Shown here: positions 18,762-28,543 of the stretch, one piece after another | Position numbering within the stretch: the stretch's first letter is position 1 | Layout of the letters: the number at the start of each line of letters is the position of its first letter | Assembly (NCBI GenBank): GCA_016839705.1 | Contig: JAEOTR010000041.1 | Span: 1 to 64,000, forward strand | From: Promethearchaeota archaeon | Lineage (GTDB): Archaea; Asgardarchaeota; Lokiarchaeia; Sigyniarchaeales; SOKP01 | Reading direction: 5' to 3' | Length of the DNA stretch: 64,000 bases | The notes under the pieces: model-generated | The model's input: the letters and a program-made list of their open reading frames with translations, nothing else | Databases searched by the model: none | Told to the model about the DNA's origin: nothing | Program-made: the position numbers and the translations under genes

Positions 18762-19265
18762 TTAATCCACTGTTTTGCATTTAATTTCGAGCGGGGTAAT
18801 TCTATTTTCAAGAACTAGGAATTTTTGGCATAACTTATTTAAACTTTTAATATATTCCCCCTTTCGTCCTATAGCGATACCCCTTTCTTCATAAGTTAAA
18901 AAATACAATGAAATTTCTCTTAATCCAGAAGAATCATCTTTTTCTATTCTTATATCATGGATGTATAGATCTGGAAAAAAACTAAACAGGAGATTAATAA
19001 AGACATTCTCGACTCTAATAATTAATAGTTTTTTAGATTTGAATTCTCTTCTCATAGAGTCAAGATAATACTTAGAAATGAAATAGCTCTCTTTTCTTAC
19101 AAAAAAGAAGATAAATTTATCAATTACAACTATAAATTCTGGACATATTCCTCTTGTTTTATTATAAAAGTACTTTCCTAACTTAATTTCAAAATTAGAA
19201 TATTTTTTTACAAATGATAACATTTGATAAAAATATAAGTCATCGAGTATAGTGTAAAAACCCAT
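18762..19265 (-). CDS. KH-domain protein, NusA-like
   Basis: 167 residues. The C-terminal half contains a type-II KH signature ERGIAIGRKGEYIKSLNKL, where GRKG is the RNA-binding GxxG loop, as in archaeal NusA-like proteins. The N-terminal 90 residues are Phe/Tyr/Lys-rich and not recognisable. NusA-like KH proteins normally sit near ribosomal or polymerase genes; here the gene is alone, convergent with carS (5 bp apart). The role is likely RNA binding, but the partner is unknown. ATG start. Confidence 0.6.
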   Translation of the reverse strand: MGFYTILDDLYFYQMLSFVKKYSNFEIKLGKYFYNKTRGICPEFIVVIDKFIFFFVRKESYFISKYYLDSMRREFKSKKLLIIRVENVFINLLFSFFPDLYIHDIRIEKDDSSGLREISLYFLTYEERGIAIGRKGEYIKSLNKLCQKFLVLENRITPLEIKCKTVD

Positions 19266-19371
19266 GTTACAATTTCTTAAGGAAAAAATTTAAAGTACAA
19301 AGAAATTCAATTAATCAGCTAAAAATTTTAAACTCGACTTAGAAAGAATTTAGTATAATTATAAAAGAAAC

Positions 19372-19809
19372 ATGAAAGGTAGCGGATTTGTTTTTATGGA
19401 GCACACTGCTGATGTTAGCGTTAAAAGTTGGGGTAAAACCCTTGAAGAGGCTTTTTCTCAAACAGCACTCAGCTTAATGACAACTATTTCTCCTGACTTG
19501 AAAAAGATATCACCAAAAAAAGAAAAAGAGATTGAAATTATCTCAGAAGATAAGTATGCATTGTGCTTTGATTTCTTATCTGAATTTCTTTATATATTTG
19601 ATGTAGAAGAATTAATCTTTAGTATTGTTTCTGTAATATCCATACAGAAAATAGGAGAAAAATATAAATTAGTAGCTATAGCTAAAGGTGAACCATTTGA
19701 TAAAGAGAAACATGAAATTGGAACCGAAGTAAAAGCTATTACTTATTCATTTATGAATATTGAAGAAAAAGAAGATAAAGTCGAGATTAATATCGTTTTT
19801 GATATTTAA
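19372..19809 (+). CDS. Archease, RtcB activator
   Basis: 145 residues with the archease hallmarks FMEHTADVSVKSWGKTLEEAF at the N-terminus, LCFDFLSEFLYIFDVE in the middle and EVKAITYSFMNIEE at the C-terminus; the conserved metal-coordinating Asp/His are visible in HTAD. Archease helps RtcB become guanylylated and turn over. The gene faces rtcB tail to tail (19-bp gap), a functional pairing also found in other genomes. With RtcB it would complete tRNA and possibly mRNA exon joining. Confidence 0.95.
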   Translation: MKGSGFVFMEHTADVSVKSWGKTLEEAFSQTALSLMTTISPDLKKISPKKEKEIEIISEDKYALCFDFLSEFLYIFDVEELIFSIVSVISIQKIGEKYKLVAIAKGEPFDKEKHEIGTEVKAITYSFMNIEEKEDKVEINIVFDI

Positions 19810-19828
19810 TTTTGTTAGAGAATAAAAA

Positions 19829-21301
19829 TTATCCTTTAACAACACCTACTGGTACTAACCTGACGATTTTTTCAACTATTCCAAGGTCATGGCTAACTTG
19901 AACAACTTGATCAATATCTTTATATGCACCGGGACTTTCTTCTGCGAGGACCTTCATAGAAGCACTCTTTACCAGAATCCCTTTTTTTCCGAGATCTTCT
20001 TTTACTTTTGTACCCCAATATCGTTTAACAGCTTTTGATCTCGACATTACACGACCAGATCCATGAGCTGTCGATCCAAAAGATAAATCCATCGCTTTTG
20101 GCTTACCTACACATAAATATGAAGCTGATCCCATAGTTCCGGGAATTAAAGCAGGTTGACCAATATCTTTATAATCTTGAGGTAACGCGGGGTGATTAGG
20201 AGGAAATGCTCTAGTCGCACCTTTACGATGGACATTTAATTTCATCTTTTTGCCATCCACATCGTGTTCTTCAATCTTTAGAATATTATGGCAAACACCA
20301 TAAATCATATGCATGTCTAATGCATCAATATCTTTATTAAATGCATTTTGAAAAGATTCTCTTAACCAGTGAGTAATCAACTGACGATTAGTAAACCCAA
20401 AATTAGCAGCACATGCCATTTGTTTTAGGTAATTTTGTGCTTCGGGTGTATCTGCTGGTACACAAGCTAGTTCTCTATCTGGTACTCTAATTTTATATTG
20501 CTTCATTGCCTGTTCGATATTACGTAAACTATCCGTGCATACTTGATGACCTAATGCTCTACTTCCGGTATGAACCATTATAGTAATTTGATTTTTCTCA
20601 TGTATTCCTAGTTTTTTGGCAATTTCTTTATTATAAATATTATCTACTCTTTGTATCTCTAGAAAATGATTTCCACTCCCTAAAGAACCAAGTTGCTTGA
20701 TAGCTCTTTGTTTTGCCTTTTGTGATACTAAAGAGGCATCTGCATTCTTTAGACAGCCGTTCTCTTCTAAATGCTCAGCATCTTCATCAATAGCATACCC
20801 ATTATCTAAAGCCCAATTCAACCCATTATTTAGAACTTTATCTAACTCAGAATAGCTTATGTTTAATTTACCCTTTGAACCTAACCCAGAAGGGATATTT
20901 CTAAAAATATTCTCTAATAAATCAGGCAGTAAGTTTCTAATATCGTTGAGAAATAAATTTGTTCTTAATAGTCGCACACCACAATTTATATCGTACCCAA
21001 CTCCTCCAGGGGATATCATTCCCGTTTCAGCTTCAGTTCCCGCTACTCCACCAATACAAAAACCGTATCCCTGATGGGCATCAGATAATGCTATAGCATG
21101 TTTTTGGATCCCTGGTAAACATGCAACATTGCATATTTGATCCAATGTACGGTCTCCCTTAATTTTCTCTAAGATATAACTATTAGCATAAATTTTAACC
21201 GGGACTCTCATCTGGAATTTCTCTATTTTGCCTTGAATCCGAGTCATCAATGTTTTCGGAGGAATCTCGTAAATATTTTCCTCAACTTTATTAACATTCA
21301 T
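19829..21301 (-). CDS. rtcB: RNA-splicing ligase RtcB
   Basis: A 490-residue GTP- and Mn-dependent ligase that joins 2',3'-cyclic phosphate or 3'-phosphate ends to 5'-OH ends, the products of archaeal splicing endonuclease. Motifs include PGGVGYDINCGVRLL (metal binding), GSLGSGNHFLEIQ, HTGSRALGHQV and TAHGSGRVMSRSKA, which holds the histidine that is guanylylated. Length matches intein-free RtcB. Relevance is direct: three intron-bearing tRNA genes and an intron-bearing rnhB are in the same window. ATG start. Confidence 0.97.
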   Translation of the reverse strand: MNVNKVEENIYEIPPKTLMTRIQGKIEKFQMRVPVKIYANSYILEKIKGDRTLDQICNVACLPGIQKHAIALSDAHQGYGFCIGGVAGTEAETGMISPGGVGYDINCGVRLLRTNLFLNDIRNLLPDLLENIFRNIPSGLGSKGKLNISYSELDKVLNNGLNWALDNGYAIDEDAEHLEENGCLKNADASLVSQKAKQRAIKQLGSLGSGNHFLEIQRVDNIYNKEIAKKLGIHEKNQITIMVHTGSRALGHQVCTDSLRNIEQAMKQYKIRVPDRELACVPADTPEAQNYLKQMACAANFGFTNRQLITHWLRESFQNAFNKDIDALDMHMIYGVCHNILKIEEHDVDGKKMKLNVHRKGATRAFPPNHPALPQDYKDIGQPALIPGTMGSASYLCVGKPKAMDLSFGSTAHGSGRVMSRSKAVKRYWGTKVKEDLGKKGILVKSASMKVLAEESPGAYKDIDQVVQVSHDLGIVEKIVRLVPVGVVKG

Positions 21302-21511
21302 CTTAAAATTATAAATCAGTCTGTTTTCAAATATTTTTCCTTTTAATTTTATATCATCCTAAATATATCATTTAATTTAACTTTACTATTAATCGAAATT
21401 CTTTGTTTTTTACTTTTTATTCAAAAAGGTAATGCATGTTTAGCCCTATTCTAATGCCCATAATTGCACACTTTTTCTTTAAATAAACTTACTATATACA
21501 ATTTTTGAAAA

Positions 21512-21796
21512 ATGTTGAAATCATCGAAATTAGAAGAATTAGAAGAAAAATATCTAAATCGTCTTTTGCGAACTTTGATATATGTTGTCCATAGAAGCAA
21601 GGAGCATAAATTTGTTACTCTTAGAGATTTGAGGTATAATCTGAAAAGAAGTGGCACCAATTTATCAAATATATTAAAAATTTTAGAAAGAGATAATCTA
21701 TTGAATCGTAGTTCAACGAGACCTAAAAAAGTATTTCCCACAAAGCTTGGAAAACAGCTTTTGAGAAGAATTGAAAATATTATCATTCCAGAATAG
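21512..21796 (+). CDS. Small winged-helix DNA-binding protein
   Basis: 94 residues. A helix-turn-helix with a basic wing is visible: TLRDLRYNLKRSGTNLSNILKILERDNLLNRSS, followed by a beta wing and FPTKLGKQLLRRI, as in MarR/ArsR-type regulators that read the sequence T-x-x-G-K-x-L. The protein is essentially only the DNA-binding domain. The antisense frame over the same bases (21451-21852) is rich in Phe/Leu/Ser without motifs and was not called. The target is unknown. ATG start. Confidence 0.7.
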   Translation: MLKSSKLEELEEKYLNRLLRTLIYVVHRSKEHKFVTLRDLRYNLKRSGTNLSNILKILERDNLLNRSSTRPKKVFPTKLGKQLLRRIENIIIPE

Positions 21797-21830
21797 GTTA
21801 AAGTTATATTATAAAAAGATACAAGAAAGT

Positions 21831-21893
21831 TTACTTGATTTCGACGAAGCAAAGAAACTCTAACTTGTCCAGATTGTTTATAATCTTCTGAAT
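21831..21893 (-). pseudogene. 3'-terminal remnant of a second longin-like gene
   Basis: Read on the minus strand these 63 bases encode IQKIINNLDKLEFLCFVEIK and a stop. The C-terminus of the intact gene at 23087-23812 is IQKIMNNLDKLELLSFVEIK and a stop. DNA identity is also high, about 80% by eye. No coding continuation exists upstream of the remnant, so it is the leftover 3' end of a duplicated copy, or a trace of recombination between two copies. Confidence 0.8.
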
Positions 21894-21943
21894 CATAAAG
21901 AAATTTTAGTTTTTCACTTCCTTGTTACCTTTATCTTTTCCTA

Positions 21944-22825
21944 TTAAACTTCGATTTTTCTCCATTTTTTTCTTCTAATTACCACTATAATGATAATAAT
22001 AACTATTCCAATATACATTAGGGGATTAAAACCCCAAATTTTCATAAATTCTTCGAAAGGTGAAACTTCTCTATAAAACCTGATTCCAGTATCCATCCAA
22101 GGACTTTTAGTATTGGTCCATTCACATATATAGGATTTTCCTCCAAAAATATCCACCAGTTGGCAGGGAGCCAAATTATATCCCCCTCTACCATATACAG
22201 GTTGTTTCCCATACACTCTAAGCTCTACTCTCCCTGTAGTGTTTCCAATCCATTCTTGAGAAGTCCCTAAATGATGGACTATATAGAATAAATCACTGGA
22301 ATCTAAAGGATTACTCATTGACCCACTGAAATGATATCTTATAACAGATGTACTATTCTTGAGAAGGGTGACATTATTTCTAATTAAAATGATTGGATAT
22401 TTCTCAATAAACCATGCTAAATGGACATCAATCTCTGTAATATTTTCATTCCATGGTGAAATACTTAAAAGATCAAAAAGAATTTGAGTATTATTTACAT
22501 GTACCTCAAACATGAAATCAGTGACATTTTTTGCTAGGGAGAAAGGCAGTATAATAGGTATAGATGTGGTGTTTTCTTGATTGAATATCGTATAATTTGC
22601 ATCAAGATTGATATCAATTTTTTTAGGAAAATCGGTAGCATTGAAGCTGATAATGGTATTAGTATGAGAAAGTTGTAAAGGTAATGTACTATTTGTAAAT
22701 ATTTCTGCAATAAATTGATCTGGTACAGGCGCAATGGAAACAGTTACAGGAGGAGTCGTAATTGAAAAACTTAGGATTAAAAATGAAACAATAATGATGG
22801 AAAATACATGTTTGTGTGCCTTCAT
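21944..22825 (-). CDS. Secreted, C-terminally anchored surface glycoprotein of unknown function
   Basis: About 293 residues starting MKAHKHVFSIIIVSF, a good signal peptide, when ATG at 22825 is used. A GGTGA Shine-Dalgarno-like sequence lies just upstream, so I prefer it over the GTG seven codons earlier. The exterior part has more than ten N-x-S/T sequons (NST, NAT, NYT, NTT, NVT, NIT and others), expected for heavy N-glycosylation. Near the C-terminus a hydrophobic helix (LMYIGIVIIIIIVVI) is followed by the positive tail RRKKWRK, giving a type I membrane protein. No enzymatic motif is recognisable. Confidence 0.75.
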   Translation of the reverse strand: MKAHKHVFSIIIVSFLILSFSITTPPVTVSIAPVPDQFIAEIFTNSTLPLQLSHTNTIISFNATDFPKKIDINLDANYTIFNQENTTSIPIILPFSLAKNVTDFMFEVHVNNTQILFDLLSISPWNENITEIDVHLAWFIEKYPIILIRNNVTLLKNSTSVIRYHFSGSMSNPLDSSDLFYIVHHLGTSQEWIGNTTGRVELRVYGKQPVYGRGGYNLAPCQLVDIFGGKSYICEWTNTKSPWMDTGIRFYREVSPFEEFMKIWGFNPLMYIGIVIIIIIVVIRRKKWRKIEV

Positions 22826-23086
22826 TAATTCACCCGTTTCAACCACCTTATTGTATTCAAGAATTCTATTTAAATCTATTGTCGGATGTTATAGTAGTTA
22901 TTAAATATTACGAATAAAGTAAAAGAAAACAATCGCATAGAAATTAAAATTTGTATACCCTCTTAATAACAATATAAAAACCGATTGAACCCAAATACCC
23001 AAAAGTCATCTCTTACTTATCTGAGGAATTGAATTTAATGCTAAAATACAATAAAAACACATATCCTAAAAAAAGATAGAAAAAAA

Positions 23087-23812
23087 TTACTTGATTTCTA
23101 CAAATGAAAGTAATTCTAACTTATCCAGATTGTTCATTATCTTCTGAATTTCCGGCACCGGACGCCCTGATTCTTCTCCTATGTCGGAAAGCGTGTGAAA
23201 ACCGTCCGCCAGATGTGCAATAGCATATTCCTCTGCATTTAAAATTCCGGTTGCTATAACCTGCCTTGGTAAGCGTTTAGCAGTCCACATCGGCTTTACA
23301 TCCCTCACCTCACGTAAGTCCTCCTCCGAAAGCACCAACCCCTTTTTCGCAATACGCTTCTGGGACTTCAGGAAATCTTTCTTGAATATTTTGAGAATAG
23401 GTATCTTCAACTGGATTTCTGCAACCTTGCCTACTTTCAGGATCTCGTCGATTATACTATCAAAATCCCGAAAAATACGGACGTCACCTGACCAACTTTC
23501 AAGTTGATCACCGAACTTGGCAACAAATTTATCAATAATATCAGTTAAGGCTTTGTGGGTGATTTTTGCATCATCATTCTTATCAGCTGCGGCTGTACAT
23601 AAGACACCCTCCTTAAAAACAAGCAAAAGATAAAAAATTTGCATATCTATTACTTTTAATTCCCCTGATCCTTTGGAGAATTCAACTGAAAAATCTTTAA
23701 GTGCAGTAAGAAAACCACTTACCAAATCTTGGTTAAATTCTATACTTCCATACTTTCGGTGTATTAAACAGATACCTGTGTATTGATGGATAAGGTAAAA
23801 ATTATGTAACAT
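23087..23812 (-). CDS. Longin-like domain protein with C-terminal winged helix
   Basis: 241 residues. The first 130 residues resemble the longin/SNARE-like fold seen in many Asgard proteins: FYLIHQYTGICLIHRKYGS, then NQDLVSGFLTALKDFS, then an alternating beta pattern. The C-terminal 60 residues (LADGFHTLSDIGEESGRPVPEIQKIMNNLDKLELLSFVEIK) look like a winged helix. Longin domains take part in vesicle traffic and GTPase binding in eukaryotes. The middle and 3' half of the gene are clearly richer in G+C than the flanks, which suggests recent acquisition from a relative with a different composition. ATG start. Confidence 0.65.
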   Translation of the reverse strand: MLHNFYLIHQYTGICLIHRKYGSIEFNQDLVSGFLTALKDFSVEFSKGSGELKVIDMQIFYLLLVFKEGVLCTAAADKNDDAKITHKALTDIIDKFVAKFGDQLESWSGDVRIFRDFDSIIDEILKVGKVAEIQLKIPILKIFKKDFLKSQKRIAKKGLVLSEEDLREVRDVKPMWTAKRLPRQVIATGILNAEEYAIAHLADGFHTLSDIGEESGRPVPEIQKIMNNLDKLELLSFVEIK

Positions 23813-23913
23813 GATGAAAACCTCAACTACTATTTTAAAACTTATTTCTTAATGTATATTTAATAAGATTATGATAATATAAATTTCAGCTTGTGTAAAA
23901 GAAAATCTAATTT

Positions 23914-26553
23914 TTATTTATAAATATCATACAACGATCTTATCTTGAAAGAGTCAACAATTTCCTGATTCGAATACTCTGTATTAGCAAGTACAGCTCT
24001 TATGACTTCAATATCGATGGTATATATTTCATCAGGATCCATTGAAAAGTAGTTATCTGAGGCTATGAAATCTACTAAATCTGAGCTGATGATGACATAT
24101 AATGCGATTTCTTTTGCTCTAAGTTTTATTTTGAAATAACTATTAGAATTGTTTTCTCCTGGTAGCTCTTCCGAATCGTAGGTAATCTCAGGATCTTTTA
24201 GCTTAAAAAGTTTCGGAGCATCAAATAATCGAAAACCCCGATGAACTAAATTGGGATTTTTTCCTTTTTGATTCAATCTATAGAAGATTATATTATTTTG
24301 GAGTGATAATTGCTCCTTATTTATTTCACTGGTATCTAAAGAAATAAGTTTTAATGAACTACAGGGTGAAATTGTAGAAGATTTAACACCATTAAATAAT
24401 AATTCCCCTTCAGAATTTAATATTTTCCATTCTAATTCAACATCACAAGGCTTCTTCAAATCATTTGTCACCCAAAATTCAACAAGGTCTGGTTCTTCCT
24501 TGACACTGGCAAATAAAGGTTGAAAGAATCGCTTTGCAAAATAGTGAAGTGCTTTCCACCTTCCATAATAATCCAATGATGACCAACTTGCAACGGGCCA
24601 GCAATCATTTAATTGCCAATAAAGAGCTCCCATACAATGATAATCGGTACGATTTTGTCTCCAATATTCAACGCCATATTCAATTGCTTCTGCTTGAGTA
24701 ATTTGTGACAAAATAACTTGATGTTCGAATTCTTCCGGTATTGAAAAACGCTTATCCATATAATCCCTAATTTTTTGATTACCAGCTCCATTTTTCTGAT
24801 GATTTTCCATTATCTGAGAATTGAAATCATATTGATCAGGGGGACAAAACGTTTCAATAGTTTTCAAGGAAGGAAAAGATTCAAAACCGAATTCGGACAT
24901 AAAACGAGAATTAAAATTTCTGTAAGCAGAGAATGGGAAATTTCCATGCCAAACAGCCCAGTAGTGTGAATCACCAGCATTGGGATTATTTGAACTCCTT
25001 GCTGCTAGATTTTCCATAATGAAACCACTTGATGGAGAACTAGGCCAATATGGTCGAGTTGGGTCAAATTTCTGGATTAACTCAGGTAACAATTTTTCAA
25101 ATATTTTCAAATAAAAATTTACTAGAAAATTATGTCTTTCTATATTGTCTTTTACTATCCCAGAGCTGATTAATTCCCTCTTCCATAACGCTTCAATTTC
25201 ATTATTACCACACCATAATGCAAGACTAGGATGAATTCGTAATCTTTTTATGCTTTGAATTGCCTCCTTCTCCACGTTTTTAATAAAATCCAATCTATAA
25301 GGATAAAGTGCACAAGCGAATGGGAAATCTTGCCAGACTAATAAACCCAATTCATCGCATAAGTTATATAAAGACTCATCCTCATAAATCCCTCCACCCC
25401 ATATGCGAATCATGTTCATGTTTGCTTTTTTAGCATACATTAAATTCATAGAATAAAGTCCTAGCTTCTTACCCCTAGGAATAAAGCTGTCAATTGGAAT
25501 CCAATTTGCACCCTTCGCAAAAAGTGGAATTCCATTTAGAAGGAAATAGAATGTTTCCCCCCATTTATCTTCTTTTCTAACAAGTTTGATCTCTCGTAAT
25601 CCTATTTGCTGTGTTACCCTTTCTAAAACCCCATCTTTTATAATTGAAACCTTTACTTGATAAAGGTTTGGGTTACCGAGATCGTGTGTCCACCATAAGA
25701 AAGGATTTTGAATATCAAAAGTGAGAATTTCTTTTTGTTTGTTTAGAGGGAATTCCTTTACAAAAATTTCATCGTCTGGTGCTTTTAATTGTGCTTTTAA
25801 TTTGCATCCTAATTCTGAGATATCAGAGAAATTAGATGCAAATTCAATTTCTATAAACAATTTTGCAGTGTTTATATCTACAATAGAAAATTCATTTGGA
25901 TCACTGATATTCATAATATTCTTATTATATTCGAGGTTTGTATAGGGGAAAACTGATTTGATTTTAATATCATCAAATCCTATTAATTCAACAGTCTTCC
26001 ATATACCCATATCGGGCAATTTCGGTCCCCAATCCCAACCAAATGAATACTGTGCTTTCCTCAAATAGGGGACGCCTGGGATTGCGGCGTATCCCGTGTT
26101 TAACTTTACCTTATTTTTTTCTATTTCTTCACGGCTCTTAACAGTAGGGCTTTTGAAATTAATTGTAAGTATATTGCTTTTGTGCTTTAATATAGATTTT
26201 ACTTCATAATCATATCTTACAAACATGTTATTTACGGACCCTATTAATTCGTTATTTAAAATCACCTCCGCTATTGTGTCTAATCCATGAAATCGGAGTA
26301 TGATGTTCTTATGTTCAAGAAAACTTGGTTCTACACTAAATTCTATTTCATAAACCCAATCAGACTCATACACCCACTTCATTTGATGCTCATTTTCACC
26401 ATAAAAAGGATCTTCAATAAGTTCATTATCACATAAAGCTTCAAAAACAGTTCCAGGAACTTGACCATCCATTTCAATTGATTTTTCTGGATTTTTTATG
26501 GTCCATATCCCATCCAATGAAATCTTTTCAACTTTTTGTAGGATTCTTACCAA
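23914..26553 (-). CDS. Beta-mannosidase, glycoside hydrolase family 2
   Basis: 879 residues, the length of MANBA-type beta-mannosidases that cleave terminal beta-1,4-mannose. The domain order fits GH2: N-terminal jelly roll (about 1-190), immunoglobulin-like domain, TIM barrel (about 340-650) and C-terminal beta domains. ALWCGNNEIEALW carries the acid/base glutamate and MSEFGFESFPS the nucleophile glutamate; GGGIYEDESLYNLCDELGLLVWQDFPFAC is a typical beta-mannosidase stretch. There is no signal peptide, so it is probably cytosolic and acts on imported or internal oligosaccharides. TTG start. No sugar transporter is adjacent. Confidence 0.93.
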   Translation of the reverse strand: MVRILQKVEKISLDGIWTIKNPEKSIEMDGQVPGTVFEALCDNELIEDPFYGENEHQMKWVYESDWVYEIEFSVEPSFLEHKNIILRFHGLDTIAEVILNNELIGSVNNMFVRYDYEVKSILKHKSNILTINFKSPTVKSREEIEKNKVKLNTGYAAIPGVPYLRKAQYSFGWDWGPKLPDMGIWKTVELIGFDDIKIKSVFPYTNLEYNKNIMNISDPNEFSIVDINTAKLFIEIEFASNFSDISELGCKLKAQLKAPDDEIFVKEFPLNKQKEILTFDIQNPFLWWTHDLGNPNLYQVKVSIIKDGVLERVTQQIGLREIKLVRKEDKWGETFYFLLNGIPLFAKGANWIPIDSFIPRGKKLGLYSMNLMYAKKANMNMIRIWGGGIYEDESLYNLCDELGLLVWQDFPFACALYPYRLDFIKNVEKEAIQSIKRLRIHPSLALWCGNNEIEALWKRELISSGIVKDNIERHNFLVNFYLKIFEKLLPELIQKFDPTRPYWPSSPSSGFIMENLAARSSNNPNAGDSHYWAVWHGNFPFSAYRNFNSRFMSEFGFESFPSLKTIETFCPPDQYDFNSQIMENHQKNGAGNQKIRDYMDKRFSIPEEFEHQVILSQITQAEAIEYGVEYWRQNRTDYHCMGALYWQLNDCWPVASWSSLDYYGRWKALHYFAKRFFQPLFASVKEEPDLVEFWVTNDLKKPCDVELEWKILNSEGELLFNGVKSSTISPCSSLKLISLDTSEINKEQLSLQNNIIFYRLNQKGKNPNLVHRGFRLFDAPKLFKLKDPEITYDSEELPGENNSNSYFKIKLRAKEIALYVIISSDLVDFIASDNYFSMDPDEIYTIDIEVIRAVLANTEYSNQEIVDSFKIRSLYDIYK

Positions 26554-26672
26554 CTCTTAGAAAATGAATGAATGATAAATACAATGTTTAAAATGAAATG
26601 AAATAAATCTTAAATAATTTGATATCAAATATAATTTTAATCAAAATTAGATAAATTAAAAGGAGAATTAAT

Positions 26673-26987
26673 ATGAATTTCTATTTATTCACAGTAACTG
26701 TTCCCACTATTGAAGAGGGAAAGAAAATCGCTAAGATTTTAGTTGAAAGCAAACTTGCAGCTTGTGTTAATATTTTAAAAGATATTTCTTCAGTTTATAG
26801 ATGGAAGGGAGAAATTCAAGAGGATAATGAGCATCTACTATTAATCAAAACAACAGAAGAAAATAGCGAATCCATAGTTCAAAAAATAAATACAATCCAT
26901 TCATATACAGAACCAGAATGCATTGGATTTAAAATAGAAAAAGGCTCTCAAAAATATTTAAATTGGATTAAAGATGTTGTTGATTGA
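26673..26987 (+). CDS. cutA: CutA1-family trimeric protein
   Basis: 104 residues with the CutA family sequence VPTIEEGKKIAKILVESKLAACVNIL, SSVYRWKGEIQEDNEHLLLIKT, and HSYTEPECIGF near the end (usually HPYEVPE in relatives). CutA1 forms very stable trimers and has been linked to divalent cation tolerance, although its role in archaea is unsettled. An AAGGAG ribosome-binding site precedes the ATG. Confidence 0.95.
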   Translation: MNFYLFTVTVPTIEEGKKIAKILVESKLAACVNILKDISSVYRWKGEIQEDNEHLLLIKTTEENSESIVQKINTIHSYTEPECIGFKIEKGSQKYLNWIKDVVD

Positions 26988-27011
26988 TTAAATGATTATT
27001 CATCGCAAATT

Positions 27012-27839
27012 ATGGCAAATGATTTATTGCATGTAGACTGGGTTTTTGTCGATACAATTATAATATTGTTATTGGTATTGCTATTAATAGGAGTAAGAGT
27101 TTTTAAATCAATTTATCGATGGCGATTCAGTTTTTCTAATAAAGCCCTTGAACAACATTCATTTCATAGACCACAGGAACAATTTAGAAGTCAGAGTCTT
27201 AATACCAAATATTGGAAATTAACGAAAAACACGACTTTAACAAATACAAAATCAAATAACGATGTGATTTTAATATTAAGTACAACACACAAGAAAAGGT
27301 TACTTCGAATTTTAACTGAGGGCTTATGTAGTTATGGTTTTATTATCGTTTCTTTACGGATTACAAAAAAAGCTTCTGAAAATATTAATCATGAGTTACA
27401 TACACTAATTTCATTCATAATAAACAACTCCAAACAGAAAGGTCTTATAAGGAATTCTAATTATGCCTTATTAGAATACTCCCATTCTTGGTTCCCATAC
27501 AAAGTAGTTTTATCGGATCCTAATAACACTGGATTAATATTACTTAATCCAAGAATGAAAAAAAAACATATGGGAATTCTAGAGGAAATATTTAATAGTC
27601 AACATCAACATCCTCAATTGTTTTATATTTTTAGCAAAAGAAGTTTCTTTATTTTGAAAAATAAAAACATTAAACTGTATAAGAAATATTTCGGGGATAA
27701 GAGAGAGAATAAGATAGAATTAATCACACTGGAAAAATCCAATAGAAACTTTAAATATTACGAAACTATTCTATTAGGAATTCTCATTGATATTATAGAA
27801 AATAAAATGATTGATCCAAAGTTCACAGGTAGTACATGA
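27012..27839 (+). CDS. Membrane-anchored protein of unknown function
   Basis: 275 residues. One N-terminal transmembrane helix (about 13-30, very Leu/Ile-rich) is followed by a basic linker and a soluble domain from about 80. The soluble part has alternating strands and helices (DVILILSTTHKKRLLRILTEGLCSYGFIIVSL, then NYALLEYSHSW) that recall an alpha/beta-hydrolase fold, but no GxSxG or catalytic triad is seen, so any such domain would be inactive. It overlaps the next gene by 4 bp (ATGA), so the two are translationally coupled. ATG start. Confidence 0.6.
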   Translation: MANDLLHVDWVFVDTIIILLLVLLLIGVRVFKSIYRWRFSFSNKALEQHSFHRPQEQFRSQSLNTKYWKLTKNTTLTNTKSNNDVILILSTTHKKRLLRILTEGLCSYGFIIVSLRITKKASENINHELHTLISFIINNSKQKGLIRNSNYALLEYSHSWFPYKVVLSDPNNTGLILLNPRMKKKHMGILEEIFNSQHQHPQLFYIFSKRSFFILKNKNIKLYKKYFGDKRENKIELITLEKSNRNFKYYETILLGILIDIIENKMIDPKFTGST

Positions 27840-28543
27840 AGAATCAAAAAATTGTAAGGACACATCATAATTCAATAACATATTCAGAAGATGATTGGAC
27901 TCTATTAAAAAGTAAAAGAAGCAATGCTTTAAGAATATTAGAGATATTTGCCCAAGAAGGTTTTAATCCATTCGTATACGGTAGCCTTGCGCGTGGTGAT
28001 GTGCATGAGTTTAGTGACATTGATATTGTATTTATTCAACAAATTCCATCATTTCAGATTGAATTTATTTTAAATAAAAATGGTTTCGAAAATTATTTTA
28101 GAGAAATAATCATGGCAACACCGCTAGATTCAATAAAACTTTATATTCACTTAAGTGAATTAGAGAGTATTACTATTCCCTTGTCAAAACTGGGAAAAAA
28201 TGTAATTGAATTCTATAATTTTGGAGGAAAAATTAATATAAATGACTTAAAATCAGGAATTAGAGTACCTGGAATAGATAAACGGCTGGTACTAATTAAA
28301 CCTAACCTCAATGGGCATGAAGAAATATCAATCATTGGAAATGAGTCATTTGCTGCTAAGGAAGTAGGTATTAGTATTGATATTGTGAATGAACGTAAAA
28401 GGATTTTATTAAAAAGAGAGAAATACGGTAAAACGGGAGTATTCTTAAAAAGGAGACTTCATTTAAACGAATCTACTGAGGAAGTACTAAAAACCCTTGC
28501 CAAAAAAAAGTCAATAATAAGAAAAAAACTGTTTAAAGTGTGA
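27836..28543 (+). CDS. Archaeal nucleotidyltransferase-domain protein
   Basis: 235 residues. The pol-beta-superfamily motif is clear: FVYGSLARGDVHEFSDIDIVFI (about residues 44-65), with GS and the two metal-binding Asp residues (D-x-D). The C-terminal half is basic and probably binds RNA or DNA. Such minimal nucleotidyltransferases add a nucleotide to an RNA or protein, but the substrate cannot be read from the sequence. It overlaps both neighbours by 4 bp, implying a coupled product with the membrane protein and the radical SAM enzyme. ATG start. Confidence 0.8.
   Translation: MKNQKIVRTHHNSITYSEDDWTLLKSKRSNALRILEIFAQEGFNPFVYGSLARGDVHEFSDIDIVFIQQIPSFQIEFILNKNGFENYFREIIMATPLDSIKLYIHLSELESITIPLSKLGKNVIEFYNFGGKININDLKSGIRVPGIDKRLVLIKPNLNGHEEISIIGNESFAAKEVGISIDIVNERKRILLKREKYGKTGVFLKRRLHLNESTEEVLKTLAKKKSIIRKKLFKV

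Noticed and set aside
21451..21852. 133-codon minus-strand frame overlapping the winged-helix gene
   Set aside because: Phe/Leu/Ser-rich without motifs, while the plus-strand frame has a clear winged-helix pattern.
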